Part shown: in pieces, positions 54,553 through 63,883 of the stretch
Numbering within the stretch: position 1 is the first letter of the stretch
Layout: each line of letters starts with the position of its first letter
Source of the DNA: Planctomycetota bacterium
Lineage (GTDB): Bacteria; Planctomycetota; UBA8742; UBA2392
Length of the DNA: 64,000 bases
Assembly: GCA_027493625.1 (NCBI GenBank)
Contig: JAOSKM010000002.1
Coordinates: forward strand, 248,001 to 312,000
Direction: 5' to 3'
The notes under the pieces: model-generated
Database searches by the model: none
The model's input: the letters and a program-made list of their open reading frames with translations, nothing else
What the model was told of the DNA's origin: nothing
Made by a program: the position numbers and the translations under genes

Positions 54553-54599
54553 GTACAGGGGGTCCAGCGGGCGGCCCCTGTACTGTTAACTCCGGAGTT
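54553..54599. promoter_or_regulatory. Two palindromes in the divergent promoter region
   Basis: GTACAGGGG (54553-54561) pairs with CCCCTGTAC (54575-54583), and AACTCCGGAGTT at 54588-54599 is a perfect 12-bp palindrome 14 bp before the ATG of the small membrane protein. The position between divergent starts suggests operator sites, but the factors are unknown. Confidence 0.45.
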
Positions 54600-54613
54600 T
54601 GTACGAATCCTCC

Positions 54614-54994
54614 ATGAACCATCTGTTCACCATCCTGAACGGCGGCGTGTTCTTGTGGCTGGTGATCGGCGTGTTCTTCAAGCGTCGTCCCCCGCTTCAC
54701 ATGCTGTGGATGACCTTCGGTTTCGCGCTCGACTTCGCGCTGCTGCTGTTCATCGAGCTTGACCGCAAGGCCACCGGCCAGCTGTTCGCACCCATGGGCG
54801 CGTGGCTGGTGGTGCACATCATCATCGCCACCATCCTGGTGCCCTGGTACCCCATGCTGCTCTACAGCGGTGGCAAGGTCAGTGCGGGCAAACCCAAGAC
54901 GTTCCACAAGCGCATCGCCGCTGTCTTCTTCGTGTTGCGCTTCCTGCTGTGGGCGACGGCCGTGCTGGCCATGCAGGCAAAGGCGGCGGGCTGA
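54614..54994 (+). CDS. Small four-helix membrane protein (DUF420-like)
   Basis: 126 residues from the ATG at 54614 (MNHLFTILNGGVFLWLVIGV). Four hydrophobic helices with His residues at helix boundaries (PLHMLWMTFG, VVHIIIATILVPWY, TFHKRIAAVF), an arrangement like the DUF420 family. I do not know the function. Stands alone between a divergent DDAH-like gene and a convergent anti-sigma gene, followed by a hairpin. Confidence 0.65.
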   Translation: MNHLFTILNGGVFLWLVIGVFFKRRPPLHMLWMTFGFALDFALLLFIELDRKATGQLFAPMGAWLVVHIIIATILVPWYPMLLYSGGKVSAGKPKTFHKRIAAVFFVLRFLLWATAVLAMQAKAAG

Positions 54995-55029
54995 ACCGTA
55001 TCCGGGCGGACGGGTCACCAGGGAAAGGG

Positions 55030-55048
55030 GTCAGGCTTCGCGCCTGAC
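55030..55048. terminator. Hairpin between convergent genes
   Basis: GTCAGGC (55030-55036) and GCCTGAC (55042-55048) form a perfect 7-bp stem with a 5-nt TTCGC loop, placed between the stop codons of the small membrane protein and the FecR-like gene. No U tract; a bidirectional 3'-end hairpin is inferred. Confidence 0.5.
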
Positions 55049-55050
55049 GC

Positions 55051-56331
55051 TTACGGGTGGTCGGCGTTGCGTTCGATCCACTCGCGGATCAGCTGCTTGA
55101 ACTGCTCGAGTGACTCGGGGTCGCGGTCAAACTCCTGCTCCGCAGAGCGGAACACTTCCAGCAGCTTGAGCGGGATGTCGCCCTCAATGGTGCCTTCGGC
55201 CATGATGCCCGCGATGGCGCCCCAGGCGTTCAACTCTTCGGGCGAGGCGCCCTCGAAGAAATTGTACTTCAGCAGGAAGCGGATGGTGTACGAGTAGGTC
55301 GCCGCCTGCCAGGGCTGCGAAAGCACGCCGCGCAGGAACTTGTCCCACTGCTTCCAGTGATCGGCCGGGATGCGGTCGAACTTGTCGCCGATCAGCCGGC
55401 GTACCTGCCGCTTGATGGCGTCGGCGCGGCCGCGCACAGCCCAGTCGTCGAGGCCCGGGCGCTCGCAGTCGCTGAGGCGCACGCCTTGATCGCTGATCAA
55501 CGCGCACTGGCGGAAGCCGAAGGCGGTGTCGCCGGCCCTGGCGCCGCCGTGGCTGGGTTCAGCCATGTAGCCATCGGCGGTGCGGCGCAGGGTCAGGCCG
55601 CCTTCCACGTTCAGGTCAACGCCGCTGACGCGTGAACGCACGCCGGGCCCGGCGCTCTCGATGTACAGGTCGCCGTCGATGGGCTCGATGTCGGGGATGC
55701 CGTCCAGGTCCGCGTCGGTGAGGCGCGCGCTGGAGCCCGGCGATAACACGGCTGTGCCACCCTGCACCTCAAGCACGGCGTGCGCGCCGGCGGGGGCTTT
55801 TACTTCCGCGGGCAGAGCCACGCTGCCTTCGAAGCGGTTGGTACGCTGGACGCCCTTGGGCGAGGCCAGCTCCAGTTCGCCCTCGCTGAAGGCGACCACG
55901 CTGGCGCTGCTGTGGCGCGGGGCGGGGTCTGCGGGAGTGGAGACCGTGCCGGAACCCGTCCCGCGGTCGAACGCGATGACAGGTGCGTCGGCGGGCTTGC
56001 CGCCGTTGTTCAGTACCGCGGCGCCGACCAGCAGGCCGATCATCACGATCACCGCGGCAGCGGCGGCCCAGTGGCGCCAGCCGGAAGCATGCAGCCGGAT
56101 GACGGGCGCCGCGTCGAATGCCTCATCCAGTACGCGGCTGGTGAAGTCAGACGGCAGGCGCTGCTCGCTCAACAGGTTGATGCTGGTGTGCACGCGTTGA
56201 AGCGCGGCCAGCAGCTCACGCAGCTCGGCGTCGTGGGCCAGGGCGGCCTGCAACTCGGCGTGTTCGGCGGGCGACAGGTCGCCGTCGAGGGAGCGCGAGG
56301 CCAGAAGTTCAAGATGTTCGCGGTCTGTCAT
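55051..56331 (-). CDS. FecR-like/anti-sigma membrane protein
   Basis: 426 residues. The N-terminal ~60 residues (LLASRSLDGDLSPAEHAELQ) resemble the cytoplasmic anti-sigma domain seen in planctomycete-type regulators, without a CHCC zinc motif. A membrane helix follows (HWAAAAAVIVMIGLLVGAAV, about 87-106), then a FecR-like beta domain with a heavy-metal-free calcium-type segment TDADLDGIPDIEPIDGDLYI and a helical C-terminal domain. Lies 16 bp after the ECF sigma gene and probably holds that sigma factor at the membrane. Confidence 0.75.
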   Translation of the reverse strand: MTDREHLELLASRSLDGDLSPAEHAELQAALAHDAELRELLAALQRVHTSINLLSEQRLPSDFTSRVLDEAFDAAPVIRLHASGWRHWAAAAAVIVMIGLLVGAAVLNNGGKPADAPVIAFDRGTGSGTVSTPADPAPRHSSASVVAFSEGELELASPKGVQRTNRFEGSVALPAEVKAPAGAHAVLEVQGGTAVLSPGSSARLTDADLDGIPDIEPIDGDLYIESAGPGVRSRVSGVDLNVEGGLTLRRTADGYMAEPSHGGARAGDTAFGFRQCALISDQGVRLSDCERPGLDDWAVRGRADAIKRQVRRLIGDKFDRIPADHWKQWDKFLRGVLSQPWQAATYSYTIRFLLKYNFFEGASPEELNAWGAIAGIMAEGTIEGDIPLKLLEVFRSAEQEFDRDPESLEQFKQLIREWIERNADHP

Positions 56332-56347
56332 GGTTCTTCACCTGCCC

Positions 56348-56911
56348 CTAGTCATTCTCGGGGGCAAAAGCTTTCAGTTTTTCTGACAGGGCTTTGCGGG
56401 CGCGCAGCAGGATCATGTGCACCGCGCCTTCACTTACCCCCAGCTCAGCCCCGATGGCCCGCCCGCGCTGCTTGTCGAAATAGTGCATCTGCAGGGCAGT
56501 GCGGTAGTTATCGGGCAATTCTTCGATGGCCGATCTGACGGCCTCCAGCGTCTCCTGGTTTGCCAGCCCTTCCAGGCCTGTCTGGCGCGAGTCGGTCGCG
56601 GCCTCAAGCAGGTCAGGATTGGCGATTTCCTTTTTGCGGCGGCGCAGCAGGTTGAGGGCGATGCCGATCACCCAACTGCGGTAGCTTTCAGCCTTCTCCA
56701 GCCTGTCCAGTGTGGTGTAGGCGGTGATGAAGGCTTCCTGCACCACTTCCTGGGCCTTTTCCGGGTCTCTACAGCGCCCCAGAATGTAAGCGTAAATGCC
56801 CTCCTGATAGCGGTTTACGAGCGCCGCATAGGCGTCCCTGGCAACCTGCCGGTTGCCGGATCGCGCGCTCTCCACCAGCGCGGGTGTATCTGCCTGCGAT
56901 CCGTCCGACAT
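56348..56911 (-). CDS. ECF-type RNA polymerase sigma factor
   Basis: 187 residues from the ATG at 56911 (MSDGSQADTPALVESARSGN); the frame is open to 57004 but upstream residues are not family-like. Region 2 includes YAYILGRCRDPEKAQEVVQE and the -10 helix FITAYTTLDRLEKAESYRSW; region 4 is ELPDNYRTALQMHYFDKQRG followed by the HTH IGAELGVSEGAVHMILLRAR. Followed directly by the FecR-like anti-sigma gene. Target promoters unknown. Confidence 0.9.
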   Translation of the reverse strand: MSDGSQADTPALVESARSGNRQVARDAYAALVNRYQEGIYAYILGRCRDPEKAQEVVQEAFITAYTTLDRLEKAESYRSWVIGIALNLLRRRKKEIANPDLLEAATDSRQTGLEGLANQETLEAVRSAIEELPDNYRTALQMHYFDKQRGRAIGAELGVSEGAVHMILLRARKALSEKLKAFAPEND

Positions 56912-57047
56912 GCTCCGTACCTGGTGTGTTCCCAAGGCCAAACCCTCACGCGAATTCCGCGTGACGTGCGCTGCCGTTTTCCCGGGCGACAAGCTTTCTA
57001 ACAACGAAGCGCCGCACCGGAAACAGCGGAAGAATCGGATCAGCCTG

Positions 57048-58021
57048 CTACCAGCCCGTGCCTTCTTCGGTGTCCCAGTACGGGTAGAAGTTGTGCCACT
57101 GCAGCGGGTACTTCTGCAGCAACTCCTCCAGCAGGTTGGCGTACAGTTGTACCCAGGACTTCAGGTCGGCGTCGCGCTGCTTGCGGTCTCCGAACTTGAA
57201 GTAGTGCGGCCCGCGCGCCATCAGCGCGTAGTGCCTCACACCCAGCCGGTTCGCGAACGTGAACACCACGGGCGCGCCCGTGCTGGCCGCCAGCACGAAC
57301 GGACCGGCGGGGAACTTGGCCTCGGAACCCAGGAACGGCACGCGCACGCCGCCGCTGCCGAGCATGCGGTCGCCGTGGATGGCGACGATCTCGCCGCGCT
57401 CGAGTGCCTTCTTGCATTCGATGCTGGCCTGCAGGCTGTCGTTGCTGGCGATGATGCGGAAGGGCGGCTCGCCGCTGGCTTTCTTGAGCTGCTTCTCGAC
57501 TTTCTCGCTTTCGCCCTTGAACATCACGGCGTTGACGGGCACGCGCCGGCCCTCCCGCATGTAGCCGCCCAGGCAGTACGCCGCGAGCTCCCAGTTGCCG
57601 AGGTGGGCGCTCATCAGGATTACGCCCTTGCCGCTGGCCAGCACTTCCTCGATTACGGAGTGGCCGTCGCGCTCGAACTTGACCTCGCCGAGCATGCCCA
57701 GGAAGGCGTAGCCCCGGTCCACCAGCACGCGGCCGAACGAAAGAAAGTGCCGGTAGTTGCGCCACCACAGCCGCAGCCCGCGCAGGCCCGGATAGCGCCG
57801 GCGCAGGTAGTCGCGGCTGGCGCGCCCGTTCTTCTGGTTAACCAGCACGTAGTAAAACGCCACCGGGTACAGCAGCAGGTAGGCAAAGCGCGGCCCCAGC
57901 GCCTTGAAGATCCAGAAAAAGATCAGGATGCCCAGGCCGGTACGCGTACGGCCGTCCCATTCCTTGGGCTTCGCCGTGGTGGGCGCTTCACGCGGGGGAT
58001 TTCTGTGGCCGTACCGCTCAT
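57048..58021 (-). CDS. Lipid A biosynthesis-type (LpxL/HtrB-like) acyltransferase (frame broken at 57994-57998)
   Basis: The ATG at 58021 reads MSGTATEIP; one base is missing from the C5 tract (plus-strand G5, 57994-57998), after which the frame continues PREAPTTAKPKEWDGRTRTG. Without correction the open frame extends upstream to 58130 with an unlikely N-terminus. The catalytic HX4E motif is in LMSAHLGNWELAAYC, and VAIHGDRMLGSGGVRVPFLG is a second family block. One N-terminal membrane segment (GLGILIFFWIFKALG). Transfers an acyl chain to a lipid A precursor or other lysophospholipid-like acceptor. About 324 residues. Confidence 0.85.
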
Positions 58022-58123
58022 GCCCGCATTGCACGCCAGACACGGGGATTCCGCAAGCCGCTGTCGGGCCCGAAGAACCAAATCCCGGCCCGCTCTGGCG
58101 CACCAATGCCCAAGGCATGGCGG

Positions 58124-58146
58124 GCGCCACGTCAGGGACGTGGCGC
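58124..58146. repeat. GCGCCACGTC hairpin
   Basis: Perfect 10-bp inverted repeat GCGCCACGTC (58124-58133) and GACGTGGCGC (58137-58146) with a 3-nt loop, about 60 bp before the start of the next gene and in the divergent gap. Related in sequence to the leader hairpin at 4589-4622. Confidence 0.6.
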
Positions 58147-58206
58147 TACTCGGTGCGGAATTGCTAGGATAGTCACGACCCCGCTGCCGACCCCGACGGC
58201 CGCCAG

Positions 58207-60829
58207 ATGCGCCGCGAACTTGCAGTCATCCTTGGCATCACCGCGCTGGTCGTGGCGCTGGTGCTGCTGCTTGGCCCGCTGCTAAGCGACGTGCGGCCGA
58301 CTTCGCGTAAGCCGGCCGACTCGATCCCCCTGCCGCCGCTGAAGACCGAGCGGTCCGCGCCCGAACCCGGGCAGCCGCAAGCGCTTCCGCCCCTGCGCGT
58401 CGAGGTGCTTAACGCCTTTACCGGCCGGCACATTGAACGCGACGCGGCGGTGGACCTCTCCCTGTCCGACGGCACCTGGCTTGACCAGATGCGCGGCCGA
58501 TTCGACGGCGAGCCGATCGGGTTCACCGAGCCGCCGCTCGGCCAGCCGCTGCTGCTGCGGGTGCGGCTGCCGGGCTACGTGGATGGCGCCGCCGGGCCGA
58601 TCGTACTGGCGCCGGGCTTGCCGACGGTAGTCCGCGTTGCACTGCAGCCGCTGTATCGCGTCGATGTTGCCCCCGCGTATGCCGGAGGGCGACAAGTTGC
58701 ACGCCGTGCGGGTGTTCAGCACCACGCCGCCCACGTGGCCGGAAACGCGGCCTTACTCTGAGTGGCGCGCGCCGGTGGGAGGCTCGGCGGGGTTCATGCT
58801 GCCTCCGGGGCGCTACTGGTGCCAGGTGCCGGGTAGCAGTCCCTCGCAGCACCCGGACTACCGCGAGCGCGGAGCCTGGATGAACCTGAGCCAGTTGGAT
58901 GACAGGCCGGGGCTCGCGCTGTTGGCGCCCAACTACCTGTTCGAGTTCGAGGTGAAGGACGGCCCGCTGAACCTGGCGCCCGAAGTGGTGTGGCCCAGTG
59001 GCGCACTCATGTTCAGCGGTCGACTGGTGAATGCCGAGCAGCAACCCCAGCCGCGGCGCCGCATGCTGGCGATCCGCTGCGGCCCCGGGCCGTTCCGAGA
59101 GCTGTCGGCTATCGCATTCACCGACGACGACGGCCGTTTCGTGATGAGCGGCCTGCTGCCGGGGACTACCGCATCGCCGAAATGCGCGGCGACTACAGTG
59201 ACGGTGAAGAGGCAGTCTGGCTCGGACAGCTGAAGGACGGCGAACCGCCGCCGGATGTGCTGCTGGCTACCGGGCGGAAGGAAACGTCCATCGATGAACC
59301 CACGACTGGTTCCGTGGCGATCCGGATGCTTCGCAACGGCGAGCCGATTTCAGGAGCGAGGCTTGAGTTTAACGCCCCGAAAGCGACGCGAGGATGGTGG
59401 CAGTCGGTCCGCGGGGTGGATGGTTCTGATGCCCTAACTGACGCCGCTGGCTGGATCCACCTCATGAATGTTCCGGCCGGGGAGTACGTGCTGAGAGGCA
59501 AGGCGCCGCGGTCGCTTCACTCGATGAGGGTCACCGTGGAAGCTGGCAAGCATGGGTCCTGCGATTACGAGTTGGCTCCCAAGGGCAGCGCTACGCTTAC
59601 CGGCTACCTCAGGTTCGAAGGCGGTACCTACCCGTACTGCACGTTGCAGGGTGAAAAGAAAACGGCTCGGTCAGCCTGGCAGTAGCCGCGGACGGGCTTG
59701 TTTCGGCGATCGGCATCGCGCCTGGGACGTGGCAGCTTCGCGCAAGCGACCGCGCGGGTTTCAAGCACGAGTATCCGCTGGAGTTCACGGCGGACACAAC
59801 GCTGGTGTTTGAACGTGAGGAGCGTTTTGCGCGCCTGACAGGGGCACCGCCGTATCCCGGTTTCTGGGACCTGCTGGCGAGCATTGACTATATCGACGCA
59901 TTTGGCAGTCAGGATGAGAGGTGGCACCGCAAGCTTCGAGGCAGCCCGGACTGGGCGGAGTCGATCTCCATCGACTACCTGCCGCGACGCAAGTTCATGC
60001 TGGTCGCCAGAACGGGCTACGGGAAGCGCGCGGTTGCTTTGGCTGAGGTGGACACAAGCGCAGGGGATGTCGCGGAGATCAACTGGACGGCAGTCGGCAC
60101 GCCCGAAGGTGCGGCAGGCGGCGCACTGGAAGTCGAGAGCATGTGGTCGCTGGACCAGCCATCTGCGGGATATGTAAGCCTGTTGCTGGCCGAGTCTGCC
60201 TTTGGTCCCGTCCACCTGGTCCGGAGGCCGATTGAGGTTCGATACGAGAAGCTGCTGACCAGCTTTGACAACCTGTCACCCGGTACCTGGAACGTCACGC
60301 TGCGGGCAGATGGATTCGAAACATTGACAACCGCGATCACCATAAAAGCACACCATAGAACAGTGGTTCAATTGCGACCGGCCGCCGGTGCGCGGACGGA
60401 CGCGCATGACCGGCCGACGGGGGCATCCGGATCAAGCTGCCGCCGCCGGCGTTCACGGAGCCGCCGCCGGGGCCGCTGCCGGCGCCGCCGCGAGAGGCGG
60501 TGCCTCCTCCGTTGCCACCACGTCCGCCCGCCAACGACGAGCCGCTTGCAGGGCGCGAGGTTTGGCTCTACCCGACTGGCGCAGAAGTGGGGGAGTTGTG
60601 GCACGCGCTGGTCCACGTGCGCTACGGCAGACAGTCCCGGCGCATCGCCGTTGCGGAATCCGATTGGGACCTGCGCGCAAGCCTGGTCTACGCCCACGGC
60701 CGGCCGGCGATCCTGCTGCAGGGCGTACGAGACGGTGCATCGGGCCTGACCCTGCGCCTGCCCGGCCGTGAACCTGTGCGGCTGGAGCTGTTTGCGGGAC
60801 AGTCGGCATATGCCGTGGCGGTTCCTTGA
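58207..60829 (+). CDS. Large secreted or membrane-anchored repeat protein with carboxypeptidase-regulatory-like domains (four frame breaks)
   Basis: Four overlapping partial frames follow each other without gaps: the joins are one missing C at 58670-58674, one missing G at 59161-59164, one missing A at 59659-59662 and one missing G at 60419-60423. Corrected, the protein has ~874 residues: an N-terminal membrane helix (VILGITALVVALVLLLGPLL), Pro-rich linker, and repeated beta-sandwich units with themes such as DDDGRFVMSGLLPGDYRIAE and DAAGWIHLMNVPAGEYVLRG, typical of carboxypeptidase-regulatory-like/CarboxypepD_reg domains; then a Pro-rich linker and a final small domain. Four breaks could mean a decaying gene, but all are single-base losses in homopolymers as in the housekeeping genes nearby. 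Confidence 0.7.
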
Positions 60830-60925
60830 CGGGTCAAGATTGCCTGACTGCCATGCGCAGGCATGCCCGACGTAGCCTTGGCGGACTCGGGATGCGCATG
60901 CCACTTTGCGTTTGCCACTTTGGGT

Positions 60926-62108
60926 CTAGGCGCCTACGCCCTGGGCTGCGGTGGCGAGTGCCTTCACCAGCGCTTCGGCGAACTGCTTGATGTGCTCGGG
61001 TTGCACGGTCAGGGGCGGCAGCAGGCGGATCATGCCCGGGCGGTCGCAGCCTCCCACGATGATTTTCTGCTCCAGCAGGTTCCGGATGATCGGCTTGGCC
61101 GGGCACTCCAGCTCGATGCCCAACAGCAGGCCCTTGCCCGTCACCGCCTTCACCTCGGGGATCCGGCCCAGCTCGTCGCGCACCACCAGCTCCATGGCTG
61201 CGGCGTTCGCCACCAGGTTCTGCTCCTTGATGATCTCCAGATTCGCCTTCAGGGCCGCCATCGCCAGCGGGCCGCCGCCGAAAGTGCAGCCGTGCTCGCC
61301 GGGCGCGGGCGCGCTGGAAATCGCCTCGCTCAAGATCACCAGCCCCAGCGGGAAGCCGCCCGCGGAGCCCTTGGCGCTGGTGCAGATGTCCGGCTCAACA
61401 CCCCAGTGCATGCCGGCGAACATCTCACCCGTGCGGCCGAAGCCGGTCTGGACTTCGTCAAAGATCAGCGCGGTGCCGTAGCCGAGGCACAGCTCGCGCA
61501 GGCTGTCGTAGTACTTGCGGCTGGCGATGCGCACGCCGCCCACGCTGGTGATGGGCTCCAGGATGATGGCCGCGACGTCCTCGCTCATCATCGCCTCAAG
61601 CGTGTCGAAATCGCCCAGCGGCACGAAGTCGGTCAGGTTCGCCAGGTTGTCCGGGAAGTCGTCGCGCAGCTTGGGGTTTCCGGTCACGCTCAGGCTGCCG
61701 ATGGTGCGGCCGTGGAAGCCGGACTCCATGGCGATCACGCGTGAGCGGCCGGTGGCGCGGCGCGCGATCTTGATCGCGGCCTCGTTCGCCTCCGTACCGC
61801 TGTTGACGAAGAAGACCGACTTGCTGTTGGGGTAGGCGTTTTCGAGCAGCAGCTTGGCTGCGTGGGCGCGGGTGTCGTTGTAGACGGCGTTGCTGAAGAA
61901 AATCAGCTTCTTGGCCTGCTCGTGGATCGCCTCAACCAGCCTGGGGTGCGAGTGGCCGATGCCGCAGACTGCGTGGCCGGCGTACAGGTCGAGGTATTTT
62001 TTCGCCCTTGTCGTCCCACACCCACACGTCTTCGCCGCGCACCACGGACAGCGGCAGCTTGGCGTAGGTCGGCACCAGGCAGGCGTCTTCCTGTTCGCGC
62101 AGGTTCAT
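60926..62108 (-). CDS. argD: Class III aminotransferase, acetylornithine/ArgD type (frame broken at 61997-62002)
   Basis: The ATG at 62108 overlaps the NnrD stop (ATGA). MNLREQEDACLVPTYAKLPL continues to GEK, where one surplus base in the T6 run (61997-62002, plus) breaks the frame; corrected it reads GEKYLDLYAGHAVCGIGHSH. PLP contacts: VFFVNSGTEANEAAIKIARR, MESGFHGRTIGSLS, ALIFDEVQTGFGRTG and the lysine in ICTSAKGSAGGFPLG. About 393 residues. Most similar to acetylornithine (and LysW-aminoadipate semialdehyde) aminotransferases, so arginine or lysine synthesis is likely; the exact substrate is not certain. Confidence 0.85.
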
Positions 62109-63019
62109 TTGTTCTCCGACTGCGCCTGGCAGCGTTTCGCGGCCTCGGGCAATTCCTCGATGATATCCGTGGCGATCATGCCGATCTCGCCCATTCTGGC
62201 GCAAACCAGGTCGCCTGCAAGGCCATGGATGTAGGTGCCGAGGCAGGCGGCCTCGAATGCCTCAAAGCCCTGGCAGCGCAGCGCGGCAATGGCGCCGCTC
62301 AGCACGTCGCCCACGCCGGCCTTGGCCATGCCGGGGTTGCCGGTGTGGTTCACGTAGACGCGTTTGCCGTCGGTGACCACGGTGTGGTAGCCCTTCAGCA
62401 CCAGCACCACCTTGTGCTTGAGGGCGAACGCGACCGCCACGTTGCGGCGGTGCTCGTCGCCTTCCTTCAGGCTGGCGCCGTCGTAGCCGTCGCCCAGCAG
62501 GCGCAGCATCTCGCCGGGGTGGGGGGTCAGGATCGGTAGCCCGTTCGCGCGCGGGATGCCGGCCAGCACTTCGGGACCCTCGTAGGCGATGGCGTTCAAG
62601 CCGTCGGCGTCGATCACCAGCTTGTGCTTCACCTGGGGCAGCAGGTTGACCACGGCCTGCACGGTCTGCGGGTTCTGCGACAGGCCGGGGCCGATCAGCA
62701 TCACGTCAGAGCCTTCGGCGGCCTTCAGAATCTTGGCAGGCGCCATGGCGCTGATGGCGCCGTCCTCGGTTTCGGGAAGCGCGCTGGTCATGATGTTGGG
62801 GTCGCGCCCGGCCATCACGGCCGCCAGGCGCCAGGGCATGCCGACGCGCACGAGGCCGGCGCCGCTGCGCAACGCGGCCCTTGAGCACAGCACGGCGGCG
62901 CCCGCCATGCCGACCGAGCCGGCAACGCAGTACAGACGCCCGGCCTCGCCCTTGTGCATGGCGAGGGGGCGGCGCTTCAGCGGCGGAAGGTCAGTCACGA
63001 TGTCGAGCTTGTCGGCCAC
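62105..63019 (-). CDS. nnrD: ADP-dependent NAD(P)H-hydrate dehydratase
   Basis: Ribokinase-like repair enzyme that dehydrates the S form of NAD(P)H hydrates. 304 residues from a GTG at 63019; an ATG further in and an upstream frame to 63055 are alternatives, and no Shine-Dalgarno sequence decides. Blocks: HKGEAGRLYCVAGSVGMAGA, MLIGPGLSQNPQTV, VIDADGLNAIA, PILTPHPGEMLRLLG and the catalytic NHTGNPGMAKAGVGDVLSG. The epimerase (NnrE) domain often fused at the N-terminus is absent. Overlaps the downstream aminotransferase start. Confidence 0.9.
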   Translation of the reverse strand: MADKLDIVTDLPPLKRRPLAMHKGEAGRLYCVAGSVGMAGAAVLCSRAALRSGAGLVRVGMPWRLAAVMAGRDPNIMTSALPETEDGAISAMAPAKILKAAEGSDVMLIGPGLSQNPQTVQAVVNLLPQVKHKLVIDADGLNAIAYEGPEVLAGIPRANGLPILTPHPGEMLRLLGDGYDGASLKEGDEHRRNVAVAFALKHKVVLVLKGYHTVVTDGKRVYVNHTGNPGMAKAGVGDVLSGAIAALRCQGFEAFEAACLGTYIHGLAGDLVCARMGEIGMIATDIIEELPEAAKRCQAQSENK

Positions 63020-63063
63020 GCGCGGAGTATGGGGTGAGGCGGCCCCGCGGCGCAAGACGGCGC

Positions 63064-63264
63064 TCAGGTCTTTGGTTTTTCGGGCTTGGCCGGCTTGTCC
63101 ACCTGCTCGCCGACGAGCTCGGCGGCGGACAGGTACTTGCCGGTCTCCAGGTCGAGCAGCCGGGCCTGCAGCGGGATCTGCGCAGAGGTGATGGCCTTGA
63201 GCAGCGAGGCCTTCTGGTACGGGCCTTTCAAGCCGTCTTTGGTCAGGATTTTGAAGCCGATCAT
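63064..63264 (-). CDS. Small GYF2-like protein, paralogue of the next gene
   Basis: 66 residues from the ATG at 63264 (GGAG 7 nt upstream). MIGFKILTKDGLKGPYQKAS is followed by LLKAITSAQIPLQARLLDLE and ETGKYLSAAELVGE, then a Lys/Pro tail. The layout, a short beta entry, a GP turn, a helix and a 'sorts out a set level' strand, resembles GYF_2/DUF4339 modules, but this is a weak resemblance. No signal or membrane segment. Function unknown. Confidence 0.65.
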   Translation of the reverse strand: MIGFKILTKDGLKGPYQKASLLKAITSAQIPLQARLLDLETGKYLSAAELVGEQVDKPAKPEKPKT

Positions 63265-63313
63265 GACGCGCTCCGGGCAGGCCGACACATTATCGGCCTG
63301 CCCGGCGTCTGCA

Positions 63314-63721
63314 TCAAGCAGCAGGCTGCTTCAGCTCATCGGGCGCGCGCTCTGACAGCTTGCGCGGCTTGGGCAGCTTCAGCTGCTTAACCGGGATCTG
63401 CCCGCGCAGGATCACGCGTGGTGTTTCCTCTACTTGGGCGGGCGTTTCCTCGGCCAGCTTGAGGGGCTGCTCGGCCATCTGCTTCAGGGTTTCCTTGGCA
63501 GCCTGCTTGTCGGCCTTCTGCAGGGCCTTGGCGCGTTCCGGAACTTTGGGCGGGTCGATGATCTCGCCCACCAGCTCGGCGGCGACGATGTAGCGCCCGG
63601 TCTGCAGGTCAAGCAAGCGGGCCTGCAGGGGCAGCATGGCGCTGGTGAGCGCCTTCAGGATGCTGCTCTTTTTGAAGGGCCCTTTCAGGCCGTCCTTGGC
63701 GAGAACCTTGTAGCCGATCAT
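63314..63721 (-). CDS. Small GYF2-like protein with charged C-terminal extension
   Basis: 135 residues from the ATG at 63721, preceded by GGAGG 6 nt upstream. The first ~55 residues (MIGYKVLAKDGLKGPFKKSS, LKALTSAMLPLQARLLDLQT, GRYIVAAELVGE) match the 63064-63264 protein at about three of four positions. A Lys/Glu/Pro-rich extension follows (KALQKADKQAAKETLKQMAE), probably coiled coil, ending LSERAPDELKQPAA. The two genes lie in tandem 50 bp apart, a clear local duplication. Function unknown. Confidence 0.7.
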   Translation of the reverse strand: MIGYKVLAKDGLKGPFKKSSILKALTSAMLPLQARLLDLQTGRYIVAAELVGEIIDPPKVPERAKALQKADKQAAKETLKQMAEQPLKLAEETPAQVEETPRVILRGQIPVKQLKLPKPRKLSERAPDELKQPAA

Positions 63722-63883
63722 GGTGACCTCCGTGGTTGTCGCCTGAAGTGTAACCCGCCCTTCGCCGATATGCGTGCGTAAAGCCGGAGTGGTTTTACGC
63801 CCATGTTGCGGATCGGGAATGGTCGCCGGGCGCATTCGAAATCGGCACGGGGCCGGGCGGCAGCAGTTGCGCGCAGCCTCGCG

